From Methanomicrobiaceae archaeon UBA436 (GTDB lineage Archaea; Halobacteriota; Methanomicrobia; Methanomicrobiales; Methanoculleaceae): DNA of 5,725 bases. A program made the position numbers and the translations under genes. The notes beneath the pieces were generated by a model that searched no databases, was not told the origin of the DNA, and saw nothing but the letters and a program-made list of their open reading frames with translations. The stretch lies in NCBI GenBank assembly GCA_002497965.1, contig DAFR01000061.1, positions 1-5,725 on the forward strand, in the 5' to 3' direction. How positions within the stretch are numbered: the first letter of the stretch is position 1; each line of letters begins with the position of its first letter. Below, piece after piece: positions 1-5,498 of the stretch.

Positions 1-558
1 GTCAAAGGTTTCCTGGAGCGCAACGCCGACTGGATCGAGAGGCGGCAAGATGAACTCGACCGACTGGCCGCAGAGGGGTGCGGGCGGGAAGATCTACTCC
101 TCCTCCACGGACGGTTTCACCGCCTGCTCCGCGGCGCGCGGTTCGCGATCGACGTCCCGGGGGAGACGGTCACCTGCCCATCCATATGGAGCCTGAGGCA
201 AAACCTGAGCCTGCTCCTGAGGGAGGAGATCGCAGAGAGGGTTGAGGCCCATCCCGACCCTCTCAGCCGTAAGGTTGGCCGGATCACGGTTAAGATGCAG
301 AGAACCCGGTGGGGGAGCTGTTCGACGCTCAACAACCTGAACTTCAACCTCCGCGTAATAGCCCTCCCGGAGTCGTTGCGCGAGTATATCGTCATCCACG
401 AGATCGCCCACCTGCGCGAGCAGAACCACTCGCAGGGGTTCTGGCGTCTGGTCGCAGACCGCTGTCCCGATTACCTGGAGGCGGAAGCCGAACTGCGGCG
501 CTACTGGGTCATACTCGAGCGGAACCGGGTATGGAGGAGGCTGCAGGATACCAGATAA
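1..558 (+). CDS. YgjP-like (DUF45) zinc metallohydrolase, 5' end cut off
   Basis: The frame is open from base 1 to the TAA at 556-558, giving 185 residues with no start in view, so the gene begins upstream. The signature is HEIAH at residues 133-137 of the visible part with a third metal ligand His143 in NHSQGFW. This HExxH plus NHSxxFW pattern is characteristic of the YgjP/DUF45 family (COG1451). A second family hallmark, TRWGSCS, is at residues 101-107. The N-terminal visible part (FLERNADWIERRQ) also fits the family. Members were annotated as metallopeptidases from the zinc site; as I recall, E. coli YgjP is now described as a UTP pyrophosphatase, so peptidase activity should not be assumed. 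The protein is probably cytosolic, as no signal or membrane segment is visible. An internal ATG at 295 is too late to be the start because it would drop half the domain. The next gene is convergent. Family assignment is secure; substrate is not. Confidence 0.93.
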   Translation, partial: VKGFLERNADWIERRQDELDRLAAEGCGREDLLLLHGRFHRLLRGARFAIDVPGETVTCPSIWSLRQNLSLLLREEIAERVEAHPDPLSRKVGRITVKMQRTRWGSCSTLNNLNFNLRVIALPESLREYIVIHEIAHLREQNHSQGFWRLVADRCPDYLEAEAELRRYWVILERNRVWRRLQDTR

Positions 559-567
559 CCGGAGTGG

Positions 568-572
568 TTTTT
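568..572 (+). terminator. T5 run after the YgjP-like gene, candidate archaeal terminator
   Basis: A run of five T lies 10 bases after the TAA of the YgjP-like gene. Archaeal RNA polymerase commonly terminates at U-rich tracts without needing a hairpin. A second run, T6 at 712-717, lies further down on the same strand. Five T in GC-rich DNA is suggestive only. Confidence 0.35.
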
Positions 573-720
573 CCCCGCGTCTCGATCGAAGACTGCCAAA
601 CCGATACCTTCAGGCAGCGCCCAGGTCAGATGAACCTCTGCGAGGACTGATTCCAGGGGATGTGCGCCACCGCAGACCGTTCGCCCCTATCTGGATGCGC
701 AGATGAACTGGTTTTTTGGC

Positions 721-760
721 GGAGAGGGTGTTCTCCATCGGTTCCCACTGAACCCTCTTT
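721..760 (+). repeat. Inverted repeat / hairpin in the convergent gap
   Basis: AGAGGGT at 723-729 pairs perfectly with ACCCTCT at 752-758. Two G-T wobbles (721 with 760, 722 with 759) extend this to nine pairs in the + strand RNA, around a 22-base loop. The T6 run at 712-717 lies just before it, and the 3' arm ends in TTT. It could be part of a transcription end zone for the YgjP-like gene or the stem of a small RNA. The pairing is seen directly; a function is not. Confidence 0.4.
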
Positions 761-950
761 GATGCCTCATCCGTGACACCCCGCCCGGTTTCACACCGCC
801 AATCACCAGGCGCTGCCCATCTTCCCCGGGGGTGGTGAGGGTGGCTCAACAAAAGACCTTCAACACGAATGGCACGATTGCATCACCGAAAGTGTTTGCA
901 AGAAGAGCCGGTCAACCATTTCTGCAGGGTCTCGACCCATTGGCCACGCT

Positions 951-1673
951 TCAGCCCTCCGTCTCCGGTCTCTGATAGTGGTTCCGGTAGGTCAGGAGAA
1001 GCGTGGCACAGATCAGAAGGAAGACGGCAATCGAGAGAAGGAACCCGGCTCCCGGCGGGATCTGGTTTACAACCCAATCGATGCCAAGAGCGATTGCATA
1101 ACTCCCGATAACAGCGCCTATGACGATACAGGAGAGAACCTCGGTCTTTGTCATGCCGAGCATCCGCCCGACGATGGATCCGACGATACTCCCCGAACCG
1201 TCGAAGGGCAGCGCCACAAACGCTATGAGCCCGACAAAGTAGAGCCTCTCCAACCAGGGTCGTCTGTCAAGAAACGACCTTCCCGCCTCCACAAAACGGC
1301 TGATCCAGGGGCCGACGCGAGGTATGCGCATGAGCAGCGGGAAGTTCCAGGCCATGAAAAGCCCGCCGGCAAAGTCCAGAAACACTATGGTGAACGCCGC
1401 CAGCCACCAGGGGATCCCCCCGAGGATACAGAGAGGTATGACAGATTCGCGACCAAGCGGCGGGACAACATAGGCAACCATCATCGCGAAGAGAAAGAGC
1501 CACACTCCAACCGGGAGCAAGAACCAGACGACAGAGAGAAAGAGACCGCAGAGCAGGAACGGAATCAGGACTTTCAAGACGTTCGTCCGGTCATCGGCAT
1601 CATCATCGCCCCATATCTCAATCTGCCGCATGAACCGCCGCCACCTGCGGTGCTCTCTCGAGGACGGGGTCAC
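951..1673 (-). CDS. Small multi-drug export family (PF06695-like) membrane protein
   Basis: The product has up to 240 residues and is an integral membrane protein with about six hydrophobic segments, at roughly 34-50, 53-72, 78-104, 143-158, 176-198 and 209-227. Two features point to the small multi-drug export family: PLGRESVIPLCILGGIP (residues 72-88), resembling the family's PL-E-R-x-IPL motif, and FDGSGSIVGSIVGRMLGM (157-174), resembling its PGTGAxxGxLIAxLLGM motif. The family name is historical and transport of drugs is not shown for it. The N-terminal 30 residues are charged and likely cytosolic. The gene is last in the minus-strand cluster, 9 bases after the ribL stop. The start is uncertain: the longest frame uses GTG at 1673, where GGAGG sits only one base before the codon, while ATG at 1631 (residue 15) has AGGTG ten bases ahead. 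Family call fairly sure; start and substrate unsure. Confidence 0.8.
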   Translation of the reverse strand: MTPSSREHRRWRRFMRQIEIWGDDDADDRTNVLKVLIPFLLCGLFLSVVWFLLPVGVWLFLFAMMVAYVVPPLGRESVIPLCILGGIPWWLAAFTIVFLDFAGGLFMAWNFPLLMRIPRVGPWISRFVEAGRSFLDRRPWLERLYFVGLIAFVALPFDGSGSIVGSIVGRMLGMTKTEVLSCIVIGAVIGSYAIALGIDWVVNQIPPGAGFLLSIAVFLLICATLLLTYRNHYQRPETEG

Positions 1674-1682
1674 CCCTCCCCA

Positions 1683-2120
1683 TCAGGATCCCCCGGGGCC
1701 ACTCCCATGCCGGATGTTCAGGATACGCTCGATGATCTTTGATGAACTGGCCAGAGAGCCGAAATAACCGGCTATCCTGACGACCTCAGCATCGAGTCCA
1801 CGCTCCCCCAGGTTCTGGCGGAGACGCTCCTCATCGAAGTGCTGGTTAAACCCGAGCGTGATGATATCCGGCCGGATCTCCGCTATCGGCCGGAACATAT
1901 CATGGAGATCGCCAAGAATCGCATGATCCACAGGCTTCAGTGCAGCAACCATATGGAGTCTCTGGTCCTCGGGGATGACCGGTTTTGGCTTGTGCTTCAC
2001 GTTCGCGTCCCGCGCCACGATCACATAGAGTTCGTCGCCGAGTTTCCGGGACTCCTCCAGGTAATAGAGGTGCCCTGGATGAAGGATATCAAACGTCCCG
2101 GTCGCGACCACACGCCTCAT
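1683..2120 (-). CDS. ribL: FAD synthase (archaeal FMN adenylyltransferase)
   Basis: This 145-residue protein transfers AMP from ATP to FMN to make FAD, the last step of flavin cofactor synthesis in archaea, in the cytosol. It is a compact cytidylyltransferase-fold enzyme: GTFDILHPGH at residues 8-17 carries the HxGH nucleotide-binding motif (His14, His17), a KPKPVIPEDQR stretch lies at 44-54, LGFNQHFDEE at 89-98, and SSSKIIERI at 125-133 takes the place of the ISSTxxI motif. Length matches archaeal RibL, and it is unrelated to bacterial RibF. The ATG is well fixed: a perfect GGAGGTGAT lies just before it, inside the upstream JAMM gene, whose TGA overlaps it as ATGA. The protein contains no cysteine, which is unusual given the conserved C-terminal cysteines I recall from the characterised Methanocaldococcus enzyme. 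Related glycerol-3-phosphate cytidylyltransferases are the main alternative, but the length and LGFNQ motif favour RibL. Confidence 0.9.
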   Translation of the reverse strand: MRRVVATGTFDILHPGHLYYLEESRKLGDELYVIVARDANVKHKPKPVIPEDQRLHMVAALKPVDHAILGDLHDMFRPIAEIRPDIITLGFNQHFDEERLRQNLGERGLDAEVVRIAGYFGSLASSSKIIERILNIRHGSGPGGS

Positions 2121-2488
2121 CCAATCACCTCCAGGTCTGTCACGCTCCCGTCCGCGCGGTAACAGCGCCAGTCGGCCTGCGTGTAGGGGGGGCCGATGAT
2201 GATGTGGTAGCGGCCAACCGATGGGAAGAACCTGAGATCCGCCGGTGACGGTGAGAGGAGACCGTTCGGGTGGCTGTGGGCGCTGCCGGCCTGGTGGGTA
2301 TCCAGCGGGAGCATATCGATGAAGAACGAGGCGCTCTTCTCCCCGACTATGGTGCCGGGCACAAGGTCGAGATCGCTGATGACACCGTTACGCTCCCGCA
2401 GCACCGCAACGAACTCATTTGGATGATGTTGCCGCCCGAGTTCAAAGAGCATCTCAAGCAGACCCCTGCTGATCCCGCGTATGGCCAT
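2117..2488 (-). CDS. JAMM/MPN+ (Mov34-like) zinc metalloprotease
   Basis: The 123-residue product is a stand-alone JAMM domain. All metal and catalytic positions are present: Glu25 in PNEFVAVL, His71 and His73 in HSHPNG, Ser81 and Asp84 in SPADL, giving E...HxHP...SxxD. Archaeal proteins of this kind include desampylases, which cut ubiquitin-like SAMP proteins from their targets or from linear fusions. Other JAMM proteins act in sulfur-carrier metabolism, so the substrate here is inferred only. No ubiquitin-like, E1-like or ThiS gene lies in the window. There is no signal peptide or membrane segment. The ATG at 2488 has no ribosome binding site but has a TATA-like box about 30 bases upstream, fitting a leaderless transcript. 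Its stop overlaps the ribL start by four bases, so the two proteins are translationally coupled. The domain call is near certain; the biological role is open. Confidence 0.9.
   Translation of the reverse strand: MAIRGISRGLLEMLFELGRQHHPNEFVAVLRERNGVISDLDLVPGTIVGEKSASFFIDMLPLDTHQAGSAHSHPNGLLSPSPADLRFFPSVGRYHIIIGPPYTQADWRCYRADGSVTDLEVIG
2121..2133 (-). promoter_or_regulatory. Perfect Shine-Dalgarno site of ribL inside the JAMM gene
   Basis: Read on the - strand, these bases contain GGAGGTGAT followed by TGG and then the ribL ATG. This is full complementarity to the archaeal 16S rRNA tail. It lies in the last codons of the JAMM gene and fixes the ribL start. It is the strongest ribosome binding site in the window, in contrast to the JAMM gene itself, which has none visible. 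Confidence 0.85.
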
Positions 2489-2555
2489 TCTTACAGACAG
2501 TTACGAATGGCAGGAAGATAAGCCCTCGCGTTGGGCATGGATACCGCGAACCATT
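2489..2555 (-). promoter_or_regulatory. Candidate internal promoter before the JAMM gene
   Basis: The 67 bases between the dihydropteroate synthase-like gene and the JAMM gene hold CTTATC at 2523-2518 on the - strand, centred about 32 bases before the JAMM ATG. An archaeal TATA box there would start RNA within a few bases of the ATG. The same gap has nested complementary pairs (2506-2510 with 2551-2555, 2526-2530 with 2545-2549), so read-through RNA could fold. The TATA match is imperfect and no clear BRE is seen. Confidence 0.35.
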
Positions 2556-3980
2556 TCAGAATGGCCCGTCCTGTTCAAAACTCCGGCCAAGCCTGATGGC
2601 AAGTTCCGCCTTAAAAAGTTCTTTACCGAGGTACGCGGCGTGGTCGAGTCGGGAGAGGCTCCCGTTTGAGAGGAGGGTGTAGAAGACGTCCTCCCAGCAC
2701 TTCCCCCGCACGGCGCAGCCGCGGTGAACCGCGACGATGAAGTCGCCCTCGACCCCGATCCGGATACACCCCAGCGGATCATAGACTATCTCATCCGGCG
2801 CAGGAGACGCCTCCATGACACTCTCGTAGTCCAGCGGCGGTTCGCGGCGGCGGCGCTTCTCTTTAAGGATGAGGAGATCAAGCCCCAGGTCTTTCGGATA
2901 AGGCCGGCCGGTCAAGAGAGCCATCATCTCGGTCGCCCGGCGCATCTCCGCCACAGAACCCTGCGTCTTGTCGCTATGCTCGCTCGTAAAGATGACCGCG
3001 GCCCCCACCTCGTGCGCCATCCCGGCAAGCAGAGCGTTTGCACCAGGGGAATCGGCATCCAGCAGTTCCACGACGTTTCCCGCCCCGAAGAAGAGCGGAC
3101 GGGGGGCATCGGAGAATCTGGCGAGCGATCCCGTCAGTCCCGAACCTACAGGCAGGAGCAGGGGGTCGGCGATCAGGTGACGGACGCCGACCTCCCTCGC
3201 GGCAGCAACGTTCTCCGCGAGAGTTCGCTCACGCGGCACCACAACCGCGGCCGCTCCGGCATCCGCAATCGCCCTACCTATGAGGGGTATGTTTCCCTCA
3301 TGCAGGGAGAGAACCAGGTCAGCACGGTTGAGCGCCGCCTCTATGAGATCCGGATCCTGTGTGTCCACCGCCAGCGGGGCTTCAACCCCGGAGAGGGCCG
3401 AGAAACACCGTCTGACGTCCTCTGCCGCTGCATCGAAACCAAACCCCAGGTCGACGATATCCGCCCCGGCCTCAAAGAATCGCCGGACGTCTGCTAAAAG
3501 GTCGTCACGCATGTGCGCATCCATGATCTCTGCAAGCACCTTCATCCTCGAACTGCCGCCGATCTTCAGACCGCGGATGACGAAATCCGGCTCCGCCTCC
3601 GCCTCACGGTGCGCCACCTGCCGGTAGGCCTCTTCACGCCGTCTCTCTGCCAGGAACTCGTCGGCGGGCAGAGTCCGGGAGAGCGTGATCGTATCAAGCA
3701 TCGGGAGGATCAGCGCCAGATCGGCCGCATGTCGAGGCCCGCGGTATACAGGGACACCGGTCTCGTCTTCAACATCGGCAAATGATGCGGTGCACATCCC
3801 GGAGACTATCACCATATCGTAGTCGCCGGAGGCAAGCAGCCTCCGGAGGTCTCGGGGAGAGAGGAACGCCGCAATCTCACCGGTGATCACCACATCCATC
3901 TCGCGGCGGCCGGCAAACTGTTCAGCCGCCGCTTTCACAATACCGGCTGTTGCCGCTCCGGTAGGGAGGAGAATGCGCAT
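2556..3980 (-). CDS. Dihydropteroate synthase-related protein (TIGR00284-type, DHPS-like barrel plus DUF4346)
   Basis: With the ATG at 3980 the product is 474 residues in three parts. Residues 1 to about 130 form an N-terminal domain starting MRILLPTG. A pterin-binding TIM-barrel region follows at about 133-360: LKIGGSSRMKVLAEI stands where true DHPS has its NVTPDSF strand, then ADIVDLGFGFD (173-183) and PLAVDTQDPDLIEAAL (202-217). The C-terminal part at about 395-474 has YDPLG (400-404) and SRLDHAAYLGKELFKAE (443-459), the hallmark of DUF4346. This architecture is typical of the methanogen dihydropteroate synthase-related family, presumed to act in methanopterin synthesis or another pterin reaction. 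The classical DHPS motifs are altered, so the exact reaction is uncertain. GTG at 3989 would add three residues but falls inside an AT-rich box likely to be promoter, so I prefer ATG 3980. It is the first gene of the minus-strand cluster. Confidence 0.88.
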   Translation of the reverse strand: MRILLPTGAATAGIVKAAAEQFAGRREMDVVITGEIAAFLSPRDLRRLLASGDYDMVIVSGMCTASFADVEDETGVPVYRGPRHAADLALILPMLDTITLSRTLPADEFLAERRREEAYRQVAHREAEAEPDFVIRGLKIGGSSRMKVLAEIMDAHMRDDLLADVRRFFEAGADIVDLGFGFDAAAEDVRRCFSALSGVEAPLAVDTQDPDLIEAALNRADLVLSLHEGNIPLIGRAIADAGAAAVVVPRERTLAENVAAAREVGVRHLIADPLLLPVGSGLTGSLARFSDAPRPLFFGAGNVVELLDADSPGANALLAGMAHEVGAAVIFTSEHSDKTQGSVAEMRRATEMMALLTGRPYPKDLGLDLLILKEKRRRREPPLDYESVMEASPAPDEIVYDPLGCIRIGVEGDFIVAVHRGCAVRGKCWEDVFYTLLSNGSLSRLDHAAYLGKELFKAELAIRLGRSFEQDGPF

Positions 3981-4021
3981 ACACTTCACTTATTATTGGG
4001 GGTGACAAATAACCTGATCTC
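3981..4021. promoter_or_regulatory. Compact divergent promoter region with crossed TATA boxes
   Basis: These 41 bases separate two divergent genes. For the + strand PHP gene, CTTATTATT at 3989-3997 is centred 29 bases before its ATG. For the - strand gene, TTATTT (4012-4007) in GGTTATTTGTC is centred about 30 bases before ATG 3980. With the usual archaeal spacing of about 26 bases from TATA centre to RNA start, both transcripts would begin within a few bases of their start codons and be essentially leaderless. Neither start has a well-placed ribosome binding site: GGGGGTGA at 3998-4005 is about 16 bases from the PHP ATG and would lie upstream of the RNA start. The boxes are seen; the start sites are inferred. 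Confidence 0.6.
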
Positions 4022-4687
4022 ATGCTGCGGTGCGATCTGCATGTCCACACCAGGTACTCCAGGGACGGAGAGAGTAGTGTGGAGGATATCCTCCGGCGGG
4101 CGGAGGCGGTCGGCCTCGACGCCGTCGCGATCACCGATCACGATACGGTGGAAGGTGCCCTCTACGCCCTGGAGTGCGACACCTCCGTGACCGTGATCCC
4201 GGGCACCGAGGTATCGACAAGACAGGGCCACCTGCTTGCTCTCGGGGTCACGGAGCCCCTGCCGGCAGGGCTTGACTTCTTCGAGACCGTCGCCCTGGCC
4301 CATGCCCGGGATGCTCTGCTGATCCTGCCGCACCCCTACCACCGCTGGCGCCACGGCGTCGGAAGGAGACTCGCGGCCGGTATCGGAGCGGTGGATGCGG
4401 TGGAAGTCTTCAACAGCCGTTACATCACCGGGTCGGCGAACCGGAAGGCCGCAGTCATTGCACGGAAGTTCGGGAAACCCGGCGTTGCCGGGAGCGACGC
4501 CCACAACGCCCGCTACGTCGGGTTCGGGGTCACCTATGTCACGGCCGAGCCGGATGCGGCCTCCATCCTCTCCGCGATCCGGGAAGGGCGGACGATGGCG
4601 GGGGGGAGGATGACCCCGCTCCACACCTACACCCGCCAGTCCATCAAGGGCGCTCTCCGCAGAATACGGCGGACGGTATACCGATGA
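4022..4687 (+). CDS. PHP-family metal-dependent phosphoesterase
   Basis: The 221-residue product has every PHP metal-binding motif in order: DLHVHT at residues 5-10, SRDGE at 13-17, ITDHDT at 37-42, GTEVST at 61-66, GHLLALG at 69-75, HPY at 104-106, VEVFN at 127-131 and GSDAH at 157-161. PHP enzymes bind two or three metal ions and hydrolyse phosphoester bonds. The single-domain form resembles the COG0613 group, whose characterised bacterial members act on nucleotide 3',5'-bisphosphates and short RNA 5' ends. Histidinol phosphatase is an alternative, but no his gene is nearby. The C-terminal 30 residues are basic (RRIRRTVYR at the end), which could help nucleic-acid binding. ATG 4022 is the only start available, as an in-frame TAA lies at 4010-4012. 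Its TGA overlaps the truA ATG by four bases. The protein is probably cytosolic. Fold certain, substrate unknown. Confidence 0.92.
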   Translation: MLRCDLHVHTRYSRDGESSVEDILRRAEAVGLDAVAITDHDTVEGALYALECDTSVTVIPGTEVSTRQGHLLALGVTEPLPAGLDFFETVALAHARDALLILPHPYHRWRHGVGRRLAAGIGAVDAVEVFNSRYITGSANRKAAVIARKFGKPGVAGSDAHNARYVGFGVTYVTAEPDAASILSAIREGRTMAGGRMTPLHTYTRQSIKGALRRIRRTVYR

Positions 4688-5496
4688 ATCTGGCGTTCCG
4701 CTATTCATACTTTGGAGACCGTTTCTTCGGCTCGCAGATGCAGCCGCTCCTCCGCACCGTAGAGGGCGAACTCGTCGCGGCCTGCAGGCGCCTCTGCCTT
4801 TTCGACGACTGGCGGGAGGCAAACTTCGTCACCGCCGGCCGCACCGATCGCGGGGTGCATGCCCGGGGCCAGGTCTGCTCGTTTCTGACCGATAAGCAGG
4901 ATCAGGCGGTCGAAGCACTGAACCAGGTGCTTCCGGCCGACATATGGTGTACGGCGTGGGCCAGTGTTCCGGACGGGTTCCACCCCCGGTACAGCGCCGT
5001 ATCGAGGACCTACCGCTACTACTTCCTGGCCCCGGGGAACACTGTCGCCATGCATGAAGCAGCACAGGAGTTTCTCGGGCGGCACGACTTCTCTACGTTC
5101 GCCCGCGTCGGCGACCGGAACCCTGAACGGAAGATCCTTGCGGCACGGGTCTTTGAGGACGGGCCGTTTGCCATCTTCGAGGTGACGGGAGAGAGTTTCC
5201 TCTGGAATATGGTCCGGTGCATGGCGACAGCACTTGAACGGGTGGGAAGGGGCGAGGCCGATGCCGGGAAGATCGCACGGCTCCTTGCCGGACCGCCGGA
5301 GCAGAGGGTCCCTGCGGCTCCTCCCGAGGGGCTGGTCCTCTGGGATATCGGCTATGAGATCTCCTTTACGCCGCTCCCGATCGGCGAGAAGAGTCGCCGG
5401 TACCTTGCCGACCGCCATCGCCACCACGCTCTCATGGCGGAGATCTCTGCACGCCTTGCACCGGAGGGCCGGTGCCCCGACACATCCCCAATATAA
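4684..5496 (+). CDS. truA: tRNA pseudouridine synthase A
   Basis: This 270-residue enzyme, the same length as E. coli TruA, converts uridines at positions 38-40 of the tRNA anticodon arm to pseudouridine. The catalytic aspartate is Asp55 in [14 protein letters not shown] (51-64). The active-site tyrosine is Tyr110 in [15 protein letters not shown] (15-21) and TVEGEL (25-30) match the N-terminal family motifs, and [10 protein letters not shown] marks the C-terminal half. The N-terminal YFGDRFFG differs from the bacterial YDGT version, but similar changes occur in other methanogens. The C-terminal 40 residues, with the basic stretch RHRHH, lie beyond the core. The ATG sits in ATGA with the end of the PHP gene and has no good ribosome binding site, so it is probably translated by ribosomes finishing the upstream gene. 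The stop is TAA at 5494-5496. Confidence 0.95.
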   Translation: MNLAFRYSYFGDRFFGSQMQPLLRTVEGELVAACRRLCLFDDWREANFVTAGRTDRGVHARGQVCSFLTDKQDQAVEALNQVLPADIWCTAWASVPDGFHPRYSAVSRTYRYYFLAPGNTVAMHEAAQEFLGRHDFSTFARVGDRNPERKILAARVFEDGPFAIFEVTGESFLWNMVRCMATALERVGRGEADAGKIARLLAGPPEQRVPAAPPEGLVLWDIGYEISFTPLPIGEKSRRYLADRHRHHALMAEISARLAPEGRCPDTSPI

Positions 5497-5498
5497 TA
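5490..5498 (+). promoter_or_regulatory. TATA-like box at the truA stop codon
   Basis: AATATAATA spans the truA stop codon and is by far the most AT-rich short stretch nearby. As an archaeal TATA box it would start RNA near 5520, in the non-coding tail. No gene is evident just downstream, so it may serve a small RNA or simply be an AT-rich stop region. Confidence 0.3.

Larger units (their letters stand above)
559..950. other. Convergent intergenic region without a supported gene
   Basis: These 392 bases separate the 3' ends of two convergent genes. I read both strands and find no recognisable protein, tRNA or C/D-box RNA. What can be seen is T5 at 568-572 and T6 at 712-717 on the + strand, T4 at 854-851 on the - strand, a hairpin at 721-760 and a short CCCCGGGG palindrome at 824-831. 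An open frame of 80 codons runs on the - strand from 852 to 610, but its product is arginine- and proline-rich, matches no family I know, and has no good ribosome binding site. The gap is long for a genome that otherwise overlaps its genes here, so it may hold a decayed gene, an intergenic repeat or a small RNA. Confidence 0.6.

Noticed and set aside
702..752. Possible C/D-box small RNA (AGATGAA followed by CTGA)
   Set aside because: The C box is a poor match and the internal D' and C' boxes are missing.
610..852. 80-codon - strand frame in the convergent gap as a real gene or transposase remnant
   Set aside because: There is no recognisable motif, no good ribosome binding site and no terminal repeats, so it is kept only as part of the unexplained gap.
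978..1742. Long + strand open frame of 254 codons opposite the membrane protein gene
   Set aside because: The product is highly charged and low in hydrophobic residues, matches no family, and lies antisense to a gene with clear family motifs. It is a by-product of GC-rich codon use.
2724..3497. 257-codon + strand frame opposite the DHPS-like gene
   Set aside because: It is antisense to the conserved barrel and DUF4346 regions, with composition typical of a shadow frame.
3987..3989. GTG start for the DHPS-like gene
   Set aside because: It adds only three residues, has no ribosome binding site, and lies at the edge of the proposed + strand TATA box; ATG 3980 gives the family-like MRILLPTG start.
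3986..4822. 278-codon - strand frame opposite the PHP gene
   Set aside because: It is antisense to a complete PHP domain, covers the divergent promoter, and is rich in Gly, Arg and Pro without any known motif.
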